Assembly: GCA_963830495.1 (NCBI GenBank)
Contig: CAWHMS010000002.1
Location: 1,240,001-1,304,000 of the forward strand
Direction: 5' to 3'
DNA from: CAWHMS01 sp963830495
Lineage (GTDB): Bacteria > Actinomycetota > Actinomycetes > Propionibacteriales > Nocardioidaceae
DNA: 64,000 nt
Shown here: one piece after another, positions 1 through 9,021 of the stretch
Numbering within the stretch: position 1 is the first letter of the stretch
Layout: each line of letters starts with the position of its first letter
Translations under genes and position numbers: made by a program
The notes under the pieces: generated by a model
What the model was told of the DNA's origin: nothing
Seen by the model: the letters and a program-made list of their open reading frames with translations, nothing else
Databases searched by the model: none

Positions 1-1569
1 GGGCGATGGGCCCGTCCACCTGGGCAGCGTCAGCTCGCCGCCGAGCACGGTCAGCGTCACCGGCTCCGGTGCGGCGCTGGTGTTGGGCCAGTCGGCGCCC
101 GCGATCGACACCCGCAGCAGCTGACCCGGCATGAACCGGTGTGCACACGCGTCGAGCTCGACCACGACGTCGTACACCTCGCCCGGGGTCAGCGGAGCCG
201 GACCGCTGTGGCTGTCGCGGTGGGTCAGGTTGAGACTGCCCCGGCTCACCAGGGCCGAGGTGCCATCGGGGAAGACGTCGCACAGCTTGACCGACACCGA
301 CGCCACCGGCTGGTCGGCGCTGAGCCGGAGCCGGGCGAAGGGATGTCCCAGCACGACCAGGTCGTCGGCCGGCTCCTCCCAGGTCAGCGAGGCGGCGTCG
401 TCGTACCTCTGGTCGAGGCTCAGGCCCCAGGGTAGGTGCCCGGCGCAGTCGATCCAGGCGTCGACTCCCACCGAGGGGTCGACAGGGTACGGCGGCCGCG
501 AGTCCAACGAGATCGAGGAGGCAGACACCCGGGGGCAGGGCCACTCCTCCCGCACCCACTCGCCGGCCCGCTCGTCGAGATCCGGCTCGGGCCGCGTCGA
601 TGCTTCGACGAAGACGTCGACCCAGCCACCCGACGGACCGGGGCCTTCCGCCGCCGGATCCAGGGGCGACCCGTCGGCGCCGCGCAGCCACCGGTCGAAC
701 CAATGCGCCTGCTCGGTGACCAGGTCGATACGAGGGCCGGGCATCGCCGTACCGGGCGAGGCATGCGCCCACGGTCCGGCCAGCAGCCGGCACGGCACCC
801 CGGCCTCGCGCAGCTTCTCGACGGTCCGGAACGAGTTGTTGCGGTAGCCGTCGGCCCAGCCGGCCACCACCATCACCGGGCAGTCGATGCGTGCGTAGTC
901 CGGTCGCACGGAGCCGTGCCGCCAGTAACCGCCGTCCCGCTGGTGCTCCAGCCAGGTCAGCAGCCACGGCTCGAAGTCCGCGACCCGGCGGCGCCACTCG
1001 TCGCGCCAGCCGTCACCCCAGAGCCGCGGCGACGGCGGCAGCGCGTTCATCGGCGTCATGTAGTGGCAGTAGTCGACCAGGTCGACGAGCCGCAGCGCGC
1101 CACCGCGGTAGTGCACGTCGTCGGTGTAGCGGTCGTCGGTCGCGTAGATGGCCAGGATGGCCTTGAGCGCCGGTGGTCGCTCGCACGCGAGCTGCAGCGA
1201 GTTGAAGCCGGAGTACGACGTGCCGTACATGCCGACCGCACCGTTGCACCACTCCTGCGCGGCGAGCCAGCCGATGACGTCGACCAGGTCTCGCTGCTCG
1301 CGCGCCGGGTACTCGTCGGTGGCGTCGCCTGGTGACGACCCGGTGCCGCGCAGGTCGAGCCGGCAGACGGCGAACCCGAACTCGTCGGCGAGTCGCAGGT
1401 ACTCCGAGCGATGCGACCAGGTCAGGTCCTCCTTGCGATAGGGCAGCGCCTCGAGCAGACACGGTTGCGGCCCACCGGCGGGATCGGGGAGGTACAGGGT
1501 GGCCGCGAGCTCGATGCCGTCGTCCATCGGGATCGGTACGTCGACGACCCGCACGTCGTCAGCTGTCAT
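1..1569 (-). CDS. CocE/NonD family hydrolase (partial, C-terminus beyond window)
   Basis: 523 codons are visible from the ATG at 1569; the gene runs off the left edge. It looks like a CocE/NonD alpha/beta hydrolase, a serine esterase/acyl-peptidase family of the X-Pro dipeptidyl-peptidase class. The nucleophile elbow GTSYSG places the catalytic Ser at about residue 118. AGWADGY and GPWAHASPG are the expected sites for Asp and His. The last part seen is the C-terminal jelly-roll-like domain (ELDACAHRFMPGQLLRVS). The start overlaps the 3' end of the upstream peptidase gene by 11 bp, so the two are probably co-transcribed. The substrate cannot be read from sequence; amide or ester hydrolysis is family knowledge. 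Confidence 0.9.
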   Translation of the reverse strand, partial: MTADDVRVVDVPIPMDDGIELAATLYLPDPAGGPQPCLLEALPYRKEDLTWSHRSEYLRLADEFGFAVCRLDLRGTGSSPGDATDEYPAREQRDLVDVIGWLAAQEWCNGAVGMYGTSYSGFNSLQLACERPPALKAILAIYATDDRYTDDVHYRGGALRLVDLVDYCHYMTPMNALPPSPRLWGDGWRDEWRRRVADFEPWLLTWLEHQRDGGYWRHGSVRPDYARIDCPVMVVAGWADGYRNNSFRTVEKLREAGVPCRLLAGPWAHASPGTAMPGPRIDLVTEQAHWFDRWLRGADGSPLDPAAEGPGPSGGWVDVFVEASTRPEPDLDERAGEWVREEWPCPRVSASSISLDSRPPYPVDPSVGVDAWIDCAGHLPWGLSLDQRYDDAASLTWEEPADDLVVLGHPFARLRLSADQPVASVSVKLCDVFPDGTSALVSRGSLNLTHRDSHSGPAPLTPGEVYDVVVELDACAHRFMPGQLLRVSIAGADWPNTSAAPEPVTLTVLGGELTLPRWTGPSP

Positions 1570-2653
1570 CGGCCGCCCACCTCCCGCGGCGGGCCGCCAG
1601 ATTCGCGACCCTGTCGAGCGGGAGCCCTTCGCGGGCGTGACCGCTATGCCCGTGCATCGTCGGGGCGGCCGCCAGCGCGTTGAGCACCGCCTCTTCGCTC
1701 GCCTCGACGACTCCGGCGAAGAGGTCGTCGACGGCCGAGCCGCCCAGCGCGATGCCGTCGAGCCCGGCGCGCCGCGACGTGGCACGGAGTCCGGTGGCCG
1801 CGCAGAAGAAGATCTCTCCGCTGCCGTGGTGCGCGGTGGATCCGGTCCGGGCGAGGCCCATGCCGACCCGTCGGGCCATCCGCTCGCACCCCGCACCGTC
1901 GAGGGGCGCGTCCGTGAGCACGATGCCGATGCACGACCCGGCCGGCTCCGGTTCGGCGTAGGGGTCGGGCGGCAGCAGCCGGCCCATCGGTATGCCGTCG
2001 ACGGTGAGGCGGGCGCGCTCGCCGAAGTTGGCGAGCACGAGCACGCCCACCGTGTGGCCGGCCGGCGTGACCCGTGAGGCGTTGCCGATGCCGCCCTTGA
2101 AGCCGAGGCAGGCCATGCCGGTGCCGGCACCGACGCTGCCTTCCTCGGGCGCGGTGGGCCGCTCGGCCCGCGCGATCGCCGTACGCCACGCCCCTTCGAC
2201 ATCGGCGCGCTCGACCTGCATCCGGCCGGCGAAGTTGAGGAACGAGTCGTCGCACTCCGCCACCACCGGGATCACGACCTCCTCTCCCACCTCGGGGTAC
2301 TGCTCCACCATCAGCTCGCAGGCCGCGTCGTAGACGCGTCCGAGCTGCATCGTCGAGGTCAGCAGGATCGGAGTCTCCAGCAGCCGCCACTCGTCCGCGC
2401 CGAGGAAGCCGGTGCACTCGCCCGCGCCGTTGAGCACCGCTGCCCCGGCAGGCATCGGGCGGAGGAAGGCGTCGTCGGCCACACAGATCACCGAGACACC
2501 GGTCCGGCCCACCCCGCGGCCGTCCGGAGGGGGTGGCTCGTCTCGTACCAGCGTGGTGTGGCCGACACCGACGCCGGCGACGTCGGCGAGCGAGTTGGTG
2601 GCGCCGGTCGGCAGCGTGCCGATCGAGACGCCGAGGTCGCGGATCCGAGGCAT
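1559..2653 (-). CDS. P1 family peptidase (DmpA/S58-type aminopeptidase)
   Basis: 364 aa. Family S58 enzymes are N-terminal-nucleophile aminopeptidases that self-cleave before a Ser and release N-terminal residues from peptides or amides. Seen here: the N-terminal block TNSLADVAGVGVGHTTL, the glycine-rich GSVGAGTGMACLGFKGG and VGVLVLANFG, and GSCIGIVLTDAPLD, where Ser240 is the likely nucleophile after cleavage of Gly239-Ser240. Length is typical for the family. The downstream CocE-like gene overlaps it by 11 bp, so both hydrolases probably act in one catabolic or detoxifying pathway (inference). The specific substrate is unknown. Confidence 0.9.
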   Translation of the reverse strand: MPRIRDLGVSIGTLPTGATNSLADVAGVGVGHTTLVRDEPPPPDGRGVGRTGVSVICVADDAFLRPMPAGAAVLNGAGECTGFLGADEWRLLETPILLTSTMQLGRVYDAACELMVEQYPEVGEEVVIPVVAECDDSFLNFAGRMQVERADVEGAWRTAIARAERPTAPEEGSVGAGTGMACLGFKGGIGNASRVTPAGHTVGVLVLANFGERARLTVDGIPMGRLLPPDPYAEPEPAGSCIGIVLTDAPLDGAGCERMARRVGMGLARTGSTAHHGSGEIFFCAATGLRATSRRAGLDGIALGGSAVDDLFAGVVEASEEAVLNALAAAPTMHGHSGHAREGLPLDRVANLAARRGRWAADDS

Positions 2654-2696
2654 GAGGCGATCCTGCCCTACCGGGGCCGGGGTGACAGCCAGTGGC

Positions 2697-2702
2697 TAGG
2701 GT
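2697..2702 (+). promoter_or_regulatory. -10 box of a leaderless-type promoter for the HDAC-like gene
   Basis: TAGGGT is followed by exactly 7 nt and then the ATG at 2710. This TANNNT-N7-start layout is typical of actinobacterial leaderless transcripts. No convincing Shine-Dalgarno lies between. No good -35 box was seen. Confidence 0.5.
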
Positions 2703-2709
2703 CCTCGTC

Positions 2710-3765
2710 ATGACGACGGTGGTCTGGTCGGAGACGACGCGGTTGCATCTGCCCGGTGCCGAGATCTGGGTCGGGGTCAACACCCCCGGCACGGAGTTGC
2801 CGGAGCGAGTGGACTGGATCCTCGAGGCACTTCGGACGGCAGGACATCCGCTGGTGACGGCCGCCTCGCACCCCGATACGGCGCTCGAGGCGGTGCACGC
2901 GCCGGAGTTCCTCCGCCACCTCGCCACCGTGCACGGCAGCTGGATGGCATCGGAGATCCCCGAGCTGGTGGGGCAGGACAAGGTGGTGCCGTACATGTTC
3001 GCCACCGACCGGATGCTCGGTGGACTGCCCGGTCGGGTCCCGCCCGCGGTGCATGCCCGTGCCGGGTGGTACGGCTACGACACGATGACACTCGTCGGGC
3101 CAGGCACCTGGGAGGCGGCCCGTGCTGCGGCTGACTGCGCGCTGACCGCGGTGGACCTCGTCGCGGCAGGCGCCCGATCGGCGTACGCCCTGTGCCGCCC
3201 GCCCGGGCATCACGTCACGCGCTCGGCGTACGGCGGCTCCTGCTACCTCAACAACGCCGCCATCGCCGCAGCCGCGCTGCGGGACCAGGGCTGTCCGAAG
3301 GTCGCCGTCATCGACGTCGACGCCCACCACGGCAACGGCACCGCGGCGATCTTCTACGACCGCGACGACGTCTTCTACGGGTCGGTGCACGTGGACCCCG
3401 GCGCCGGCTGGTTCCCGCACGTGGTGGGGTACGCCGACGAGACGGGCGTCGACGCAGGCACCGGTACGACGCTCAACCTGCCGCTCGCTCCAGGCTTGGG
3501 GGACCGCGCCTGGTTGGCAGCCGTGCAGCAGCTGGTCGCTGCTGCTGCCGACTTCGGTGCGGCGGCGGTGGTGGTCTCGCTCGGGGTCGATGCCGCGGCC
3601 GACGATCCCGAGTCTCCCCTGGAGGTGACCTTGGAGGGATATGCCCGGGCGGGAGCGCTGGTCGCGGAGCTGGGGTTGCCCACGGTGCACGTGCAGGAGG
3701 GCGGCTATCACCTGCCGACGCTCGGGCCGCTGGTCGCGGGCTACCTGGACGGCTTCGGCGACTGA
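2710..3765 (+). CDS. Histone deacetylase-like amidohydrolase (AcuC/APAH family)
   Basis: 351 aa from the ATG at 2710; a GTG 18 bp upstream is in frame, but the -10 box at 2697 argues for 2710. Zn-dependent deacetylase fold, acting on acetyl-lysine or acetylpolyamine. Motifs seen: CRPPGHHVT (active-site His pair), DVDAHHGNGT (Asp and His zinc ligands), a Gly/Asp loop VHVDPGAGWFPH, and EGGYHLP near the C-terminus with the catalytic Tyr. It stands alone, divergent from the two hydrolase genes. No acetoin operon is nearby, so acetylpolyamine or protein deacetylation are both possible. Confidence 0.9.
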   Translation: MTTVVWSETTRLHLPGAEIWVGVNTPGTELPERVDWILEALRTAGHPLVTAASHPDTALEAVHAPEFLRHLATVHGSWMASEIPELVGQDKVVPYMFATDRMLGGLPGRVPPAVHARAGWYGYDTMTLVGPGTWEAARAAADCALTAVDLVAAGARSAYALCRPPGHHVTRSAYGGSCYLNNAAIAAAALRDQGCPKVAVIDVDAHHGNGTAAIFYDRDDVFYGSVHVDPGAGWFPHVVGYADETGVDAGTGTTLNLPLAPGLGDRAWLAAVQQLVAAAADFGAAAVVVSLGVDAAADDPESPLEVTLEGYARAGALVAELGLPTVHVQEGGYHLPTLGPLVAGYLDGFGD

Positions 3766-3801
3766 GCCGCCCCCGGGCAGCGGGCGAGCCGGAAACGTCA
3801 A

Positions 3802-3831
3802 GAGCCCCGGTGCCAGCAGGCTCCGGGGCTC
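3802..3831. terminator. Hairpin between convergent HDAC-like gene and rpmB
   Basis: GAGCCCCGG (3802-3810) pairs perfectly with CCGGGGCTC (3823-3831) around a 12-nt loop. It lies between two convergent genes and so probably ends transcription from both sides. There is no long U-tract, as is usual in this GC range. Confidence 0.75.
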
Positions 3832-3851
3832 ACATGTGACGGCCGGTCAGA

Positions 3852-4037
3852 TCAGCGGGTGACCTTGCCTGCCTTGAGGCAGGACGTGCAGACGTTGAGG
3901 CGCTTCGGGGTGCCGTCGACCTTGGCGCGGACGCGTTGGATGTTGGGGTCGAAGCGGCGCTTGGTGATCTTGCGTGACCACGGCCGGTTGTGGCCGAAGC
4001 CGGGCCGCTTGGCGCAGATGTCACAGACGGCAGCCAC
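3852..4037 (-). CDS. rpmB: 50S ribosomal protein L28
   Basis: 61 aa. I take the GTG at 4037 as start: the product then begins VAAVCDICAKRPGFG, the usual L28 N-terminus, and an AGGAG box sits 5 nt upstream. An ATG 33 bp further upstream would add residues with no family match. Component of the large ribosomal subunit. It keeps four cysteines in two pairs (CDIC and CTSC), so it is the zinc-binding C+ type; such forms can be exchanged for Cys-free paralogues under zinc limitation (family knowledge, no paralogue in this window). Expressed on its own, followed by the hairpin at 3802-3831. Confidence 0.95.
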   Translation of the reverse strand: MAAVCDICAKRPGFGHNRPWSRKITKRRFDPNIQRVRAKVDGTPKRLNVCTSCLKAGKVTR

Positions 4038-4150
4038 GGTTTCTCCTGAGGTGTACGGGTGTGAAGTCAATCAAGTGGTCGTCGGGCGCGATCGGCCACG
4101 AGCAACCGAACGAGGATAGCCGATCGCCCGCGGGCGGCGCCAATCAGCGC

Positions 4151-4389
4151 GTTGACTCATCGAGGATGCCCGCGTGTGGTGACCCTCGGGATGGAGCTCA
4201 CGTTGGCGCTGCGACCTCAGATCACTCTGGCCCAGGTCCGTAGGTACGTCGCGGTGGCCAACTTTAGGCGCGGATCTGTCGATTCCGCTGTCCCGGTTCG
4301 ACCGATTGGCGCAACACCGCGGGCGCATGCCCGCACCAGACTCGACAGACCAGACGCCGACCCACGCGGGCATCTCGACGTCACTCAAC
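4151..4389 (+). repeat. Copy A of a ~230-bp dispersed repeat with inverted ends (MITE-like)
   Basis: 239 bp between rpmB and the next gene. The left end (4151-4175, GTTGACTCATCGAGGATG...) is an imperfect inverted repeat of the right end (4364-4389, ACGCGGGCATCTCGA... ending CTCAAC). A second copy lies in reverse orientation at 44307-44530. The core 4268-4358 matches the core of copy B (44349-44439) at 84 of 91 positions by my count. The core holds GCGGGCGCATGCCCGC, a perfect 6-bp hairpin. The short ORFs crossing it are not conserved between the copies (frameshift, mostly non-synonymous changes), so it is probably non-coding. The rest of 4038-4497 holds no other gene; a hairpin GAGCCGG...CCGGCTC lies near 4450-4480. 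Confidence 0.8.
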
Positions 4390-4497
4390 AGGTCCTGGGC
4401 CTGACGGAGTCTCACTCGGGGTTTGCGCGGTCAGGCTCCGGGGTAGTGGTGACGAGCCGGTCCGAGGTCCGAGCCGGCTCGTGAAGGGAGCACATCC

Positions 4498-5073
4498 ATG
4501 GGTACCGGAGCCATCGTCGGGATCATCGTGGCGGTGATCGTCGTGATCGTGATCATCGGCGCCATCGTGGCAGTCGCGAATCGCCGCTCTCAGGAGCGCA
4601 GTCGCGCCCAGGCGGCGGAGCTGCGCGAGGAGGCTTCGGCCGGTGCCAGGGGCGTCCGTCGCCAGCAGGCAACCGCGCAGGAGACCGGCGCCCAGGCAGC
4701 GCAGGCGCGGGCGGTGGCTGACGAGAAGGTCGCCGAGGCTGAACGGCTCGAGAGCACCGCGGCCGACCAGCACGCGCGGGCCACGCGAGAGCGCGCCGAG
4801 CTGGACGACAAGCTCGCCCGAGCGGACCAGCTCGACCCGAACGCCACCGCGCGTCCCGCCGAAGCCCGGCACCAGACCGAGCACAGCACCCAGCCTCAGC
4901 CGGTGGCACAGACCGAGCACGCTGCGCACGACGAGCAGGCCACGCAAGCCAGGCCGTCGACGCACGACGAGCGCACGGCGCACGACGAGCCGGCCACCCG
5001 CGTCCAGTCCGCGGCGCGCGACGAGGAGACGACGGAGCACCGGGCTGACCCCGACGGCTCGCACCGCGCCTGA
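4498..5073 (+). CDS. Membrane-anchored Ala/Glu-rich coiled-coil protein, unknown function
   Basis: 191 aa, ATG at 4498 with GAAGGGAG 7 nt upstream. Residues 4-27 form one strong membrane helix (IVGIIVAVIVVIVIIGAIVA) followed by RRSQERSR, so the rest is predicted cytoplasmic. Residues about 35-110 are rich in Ala, Glu, Gln and Arg with heptad-like spacing, suggesting a coiled coil. The C-terminal third is low complexity with repeated HDE/RDE blocks (AAHDEQ, STHDER, TAHDEP, AARDEE). I do not recognise a named family. It is preceded by the copy A repeat and stands alone. A structural or envelope-linked role is only a guess. Confidence 0.75.
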   Translation: MGTGAIVGIIVAVIVVIVIIGAIVAVANRRSQERSRAQAAELREEASAGARGVRRQQATAQETGAQAAQARAVADEKVAEAERLESTAADQHARATRERAELDDKLARADQLDPNATARPAEARHQTEHSTQPQPVAQTEHAAHDEQATQARPSTHDERTAHDEPATRVQSAARDEETTEHRADPDGSHRA

Positions 5074-5215
5074 TCCGCGCCCGGGCATGATCGGCACCTG
5101 ATCCGGGGACCGGATCCGGCTGCCGGGCGCTGCCGGGAGCCGTCCCCGCCCGGCGTTAGGGTGAGCGCACCCCGTGACCACCGTCACTGGCGGGCCGACT
5201 GCCAGGGAGCCGATC

Positions 5216-6832
5216 ATGACCGATGCCCGCGAGCCTGCGCTGCTCCGGCGCTGGTGCGAGCTGGCGTTGCATGGGCTCGGAGACGCGCGCGAGGAGATCG
5301 ACGCCCTCAACGTCTACCCGGTGCCGGACGGCGACACCGGGACCAACCTCTACCTCACCTTCGAGGCCGCCCGCGATGCCATGCTGGAGGCCGACCCCAG
5401 GTCGCTGAACTCCGCGCTGGCCACCTTCACCCGAGGGGCGTTGCTGGGGGCGCGGGGTAACTCCGGCGTCATCATGTCGCAGCTGCTCCGGGCCGGAGCC
5501 GAGCAGCTGTTGCGTGGCGATCCGGGCGATCCCGGCCAGCTGCTCGCCGAGTCGCTGACGCGCGCCGCCGATGCGGCGTACGACGCCGTGGCCACACCGG
5601 TCGAGGGCACGATCCTCACCGTCGCCCGGGCAGCCGCCACGGCAGCCACCGAGGCGGTCGACGAGGCTCCGGTCGAGCCGACGGCGCGGATGGGTGCGGT
5701 GATGCGCGCCGCGGCCGCGGCCGCCCGCGAGGCGCTGGCGCACACGCCGGAGCAGCTCGAGACGCTGGCCCGGGCCGGCGTGGTCGACGCCGGTGGGCGT
5801 GGCCTGTGCGTGGTCCTCGACGCGGCTGAACAGGCGCTCACCGGCCGGCGCCCCGCGGGCAGCCCGCCCTCGCGTCCTGCCGCGCTGCCGATCCCGGTGC
5901 ACACCGGAGCCGACCTCTCCGCCGACGGGCCGGCGTACGAGGTGATGTTCCTGCTCGACGCCGACGACGACGCGGTGCCGGCGATGCGCGAGCGCCTCGG
6001 GCCGCTAGGCGACTCCCTCGTGGTGGTGGGTGGCGACGGACTGTGGAATGTCCATGTGCACGTCGACGACGTGGGCGCCGCGATCGAAGCAGGGATCGGC
6101 GCCGGTCGGCCCTACCGCATCCGCGTCACCCACTTCGTCGACCAGGTCGGCCAGGCCACCGCCCGTCGGCCCGGGGTGCGTGGCCTGGTGGCCGTCTCCG
6201 CCGGCCGCGGCCTGACCATCCTCTTCGAGGACGCGGGCGCCGTGGTCGTGCCGGCAGGGCCGGGGCGGCGTTGCTCCACCGGTGAGCTGCTCACCGCGAT
6301 CCGCGCAACGCACGCCGAGGAGGTGGTCGTCTTCCCCAATGACGGCGACACGATCGGCGTGGCCGAGGCGGCAGCGCATGCTGCCCGCGACGAGGGGATC
6401 CGGGCGGCGGTGGTGCCGACCCGCGCGCAGGTGCAGGGTCTTGCCGGCATCGCCGTGCACGAGCCAGGGCGCAGCTTCGACGACGACGTCGTCCACATGT
6501 CCGCCAGCGCGGGTCACGCGCGTCACGGTGCCGTGACGGTGGCGGCGCGCGACGCGATGACCATGGCCGGCCCGTGCCGGGCCGGGGACAGTCTCGGCGT
6601 GGTCGACGGCGACTTCGCCGTGGTCGGCGGGACGCTGGCCGACGTCGCGGTCGACGTCATCGACCGGCTGCTCAGTGGTGGCGGCGAGCTGATCACCCTC
6701 GTCCGTGGGGCGGTGGGCGACGAGGCCTTGGTCGAGGGCGTCGTCCAGCACCTGGCCGCCCGCACCGACGTCGAGGTGGTCGTCTATGACGGTGGGCAGG
6801 ACCGTTACCCGCTGCTGATCGGGGTCGAGTGA
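5216..6832 (+). CDS. DAK2 domain protein, FakA-like fatty acid kinase catalytic subunit
   Basis: 538 aa from the ATG at 5216, chosen because AGGGAG lies 6 nt upstream; a GTG at 5174 is in frame without a box. N-terminal DAK2 (DhaL-like) ATP-binding domain, about residues 15-205, with NVYPVPDGDTGTNLYLT (the Asp cluster that binds Mg-ADP) and GARGNSGVIMSQLLRG-like sequence. The C-terminal half (FLLDADDDAVPAMRERLGPLGDSLVVVGGD) matches the FakA middle and C-terminal domains. FakA phosphorylates fatty acids carried by a FakB (DegV) partner; no FakB is in this window. The stop overlaps the recG start (TGATG), so translation is probably coupled, as in many actinobacteria. Confidence 0.88.
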   Translation: MTDAREPALLRRWCELALHGLGDAREEIDALNVYPVPDGDTGTNLYLTFEAARDAMLEADPRSLNSALATFTRGALLGARGNSGVIMSQLLRAGAEQLLRGDPGDPGQLLAESLTRAADAAYDAVATPVEGTILTVARAAATAATEAVDEAPVEPTARMGAVMRAAAAAAREALAHTPEQLETLARAGVVDAGGRGLCVVLDAAEQALTGRRPAGSPPSRPAALPIPVHTGADLSADGPAYEVMFLLDADDDAVPAMRERLGPLGDSLVVVGGDGLWNVHVHVDDVGAAIEAGIGAGRPYRIRVTHFVDQVGQATARRPGVRGLVAVSAGRGLTILFEDAGAVVVPAGPGRRCSTGELLTAIRATHAEEVVVFPNDGDTIGVAEAAAHAARDEGIRAAVVPTRAQVQGLAGIAVHEPGRSFDDDVVHMSASAGHARHGAVTVAARDAMTMAGPCRAGDSLGVVDGDFAVVGGTLADVAVDVIDRLLSGGGELITLVRGAVGDEALVEGVVQHLAARTDVEVVVYDGGQDRYPLLIGVE

Positions 6833-9021
6833 TGGTCGGCCCAGCGGCCCGGCTGGACCGAGTGCTCGGGCCGGCATCGGCCAAGGCACTGCGCAACGCC
6901 TTCGAGTTCGACACGGTGGGCGACCTGCTCGCGCACTATCCGCGCCGACTCGACGACCGAGGTGAGCTCACCGACTTCAGCGGCCTGCAGGTCGGCGAGC
7001 ACGTCACCGTGCTCGCGAAGACGAAGTCGGTCAAGCAGCATCGCTATCGGGACAGGCGCACCGGCCGGCACGCCTACCGCACCGAGGTCACCGTCACCGA
7101 CGGCGGCGACCGCCACCTGCTCCTTACGTTCTTCCGGCAGCCCTGGAAGGAGGGTCAGCTCAAGCCCGGCACGATCGCGCTGTTCAGCGGCAAGGTCGAC
7201 CTCTTCCGCGATCGACGCCAGCTGACCCATCCGACGGTGGACATCCTGGGTCGAGGGGTCGACCTCGACGAGTTCGACGACGAACAGGTGCAGCGCTGGT
7301 GGCCGATCTACCCGGCGACCGCCAAGGTCACGTCGAAGAAGCTGATGGACTGCGTCTCCACGGTGCTGGCCGTGCTCGACCCGCTCGATGATCCGCTGCC
7401 CGACGACGTACGCCGCCAGCACCGGCTGAGGCCTTATGCCGAGGCGATCCGGCACGTCCACCAGCCCGAGGACCCGGACGACTGGAGGGCCGCCCGCGAT
7501 CGGCTGCGCTTCGATGAGGCGTTCATCCTGCAGACGGTGCTCGCCCAGCGGCGCCACGTCGAGGCCACCTTGCCCGCGACCTCGCGGCCGGTCCGGGCCG
7601 ACGGGCTGCGGGCGCGGTTCGACGCCGAGCTCCCCTTCACCCTCACCCGGGGTCAGCGGGAGGTCGGGGCCGAGATCGAGCAGGAGCTCGCGCTGCCCCA
7701 TCCGATGCATCGGCTGCTCCAGGGCGAGGTCGGATCGGGCAAGACCGTTGTCGCCCTGCGCGCGATGCTGCAGGTGGTCGACGCCGGTGGGCAGACGGCC
7801 TTGCTCGCGCCGACGGAGGTGCTGGCCGCTCAGCACCACCGATCCGTGCTGGCCATGCTCGGTCCGATGGCCGAGGCCGGCATGCTCGGCGGGGCCGAGG
7901 TGGCCACCCGGGTCCGGCTGCTCACCGGGTCGACCGGAGCCGCCCAGCGCCGCGAGGCGCTGCTCGACGCCGCGTCGGGCGGCGCCGGGATCGTGATCGG
8001 CACGCACGCACTCCTCGAGGAGAGCGTGCAGTTCGCCGAGCTCGGCCTGGTCGTGATCGACGAGCAGCACCGGTTCGGCGTCGAGCAGCGCGCGGTGCTC
8101 TCGGACAAGGCCGCCGGCTCGCCGCACGTGCTGGTGATGACCGCGACGCCGATCCCTCGGACGGTGGCCATGACGGTGTTCGGGGATCTCGACGTCTCGA
8201 CGCTGCGGGAGCTGCCCGCCGGGCGGTCCCCGATCCAGACGACGGTGGTGCCGGCCGGCGAGCGTCCGGACTGGCTGGACCGGGTGTGGCAGCGGGTGCG
8301 GGAGGAGACCAGCCGGGGCCATCAGGCGTACGTCGTCTGCCCGCGCATCGGCGGCGAGCCCGAGTCGGCGATGCAGGAGGCGCCTCCGGACGCCGAGACC
8401 TCGCGTCGACCACCCGTCGCCGTCGCCGACGTGGCTGCCCAGCTCGTCGACGGCCCGTTGTCGGACCTGCGGGTCTTCATGCTGCACGGCCGGTTGCCCC
8501 CCGACGAGAAGGACGAGCTGATGCGGCGCTTCGCCGCGGGTGACATCGACGTCCTTGTGGCGACCACCGTCATCGAGGTCGGCGTCGACGTACCGAACGC
8601 ATCGGTGATGGTCGTCATGGACGCCGAGCGCTTCGGTGTCTCGCAGCTGCACCAGCTGCGCGGGCGGGTCGGCCGGGGCGCGGTGCCAGGGCTGTGCCTG
8701 CTGGTGACCGACGCCGAGTCCGGTATGCCGAGCCGCACCCGGCTCGATGCCATCGCGGCCTCGTCCGACGGCTTCGAGCTGTCCCGTCTCGATCTCGAGA
8801 ATCGCCGTGAGGGGGACGTGCTGGGAGCCACCCAGTCCGGCCGCCGGAGCAGCCTCCGGCTGTTGTCCGTGCTCCGCGACGAGCGGGTCATCGAGGCCGC
8901 GCGGGAGGCCGCGCAGCGGGTGGTCGACGCCGATCCGACGCTCGAGACGAACCCGGCGCTGGCAGCGGCGGTCGGGGCGCTGGAGTCCGACGATCAGGCC
9001 GACTTCCTGGAGAAGTCGTGA
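6832..9021 (+). CDS. recG: ATP-dependent DNA helicase RecG
   Basis: About 729 aa. RecG is a monomeric superfamily 2 helicase that reverses stalled forks and branch-migrates Holliday junctions. Seen in order: N-terminal wedge/OB region (residues 1-260), Walker A GEVGSGKTVVAL, DEQH box (VIDEQHRFG), motif III TATPIPRT, then the second helicase domain with VATTVIEVGVDVPNA and the RGRVGRG motif VI. Length is normal. The ATG at 6832 overlaps the upstream stop; the GTG directly before it could also be used. The rsmD GTG overlaps its stop by 4 bp. Confidence 0.97.
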   Translation: MVGPAARLDRVLGPASAKALRNAFEFDTVGDLLAHYPRRLDDRGELTDFSGLQVGEHVTVLAKTKSVKQHRYRDRRTGRHAYRTEVTVTDGGDRHLLLTFFRQPWKEGQLKPGTIALFSGKVDLFRDRRQLTHPTVDILGRGVDLDEFDDEQVQRWWPIYPATAKVTSKKLMDCVSTVLAVLDPLDDPLPDDVRRQHRLRPYAEAIRHVHQPEDPDDWRAARDRLRFDEAFILQTVLAQRRHVEATLPATSRPVRADGLRARFDAELPFTLTRGQREVGAEIEQELALPHPMHRLLQGEVGSGKTVVALRAMLQVVDAGGQTALLAPTEVLAAQHHRSVLAMLGPMAEAGMLGGAEVATRVRLLTGSTGAAQRREALLDAASGGAGIVIGTHALLEESVQFAELGLVVIDEQHRFGVEQRAVLSDKAAGSPHVLVMTATPIPRTVAMTVFGDLDVSTLRELPAGRSPIQTTVVPAGERPDWLDRVWQRVREETSRGHQAYVVCPRIGGEPESAMQEAPPDAETSRRPPVAVADVAAQLVDGPLSDLRVFMLHGRLPPDEKDELMRRFAAGDIDVLVATTVIEVGVDVPNASVMVVMDAERFGVSQLHQLRGRVGRGAVPGLCLLVTDAESGMPSRTRLDAIAASSDGFELSRLDLENRREGDVLGATQSGRRSSLRLLSVLRDERVIEAAREAAQRVVDADPTLETNPALAAAVGALESDDQADFLEKS

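Noticed and set aside
4152..4484. 110-codon ORF across repeat copy A, with a partly similar ORF (44278-44529, minus) in copy B
   Set aside because: Similarity between the two products follows from DNA similarity only; frames are broken relative to each other and substitutions are mostly non-synonymous.
6805..8652. 615-codon minus-strand ORF
   Set aside because: Shadow of recG in GC-rich DNA; the plus-strand product has all helicase motifs, the minus product is His/Arg/Gly-rich with no family match.
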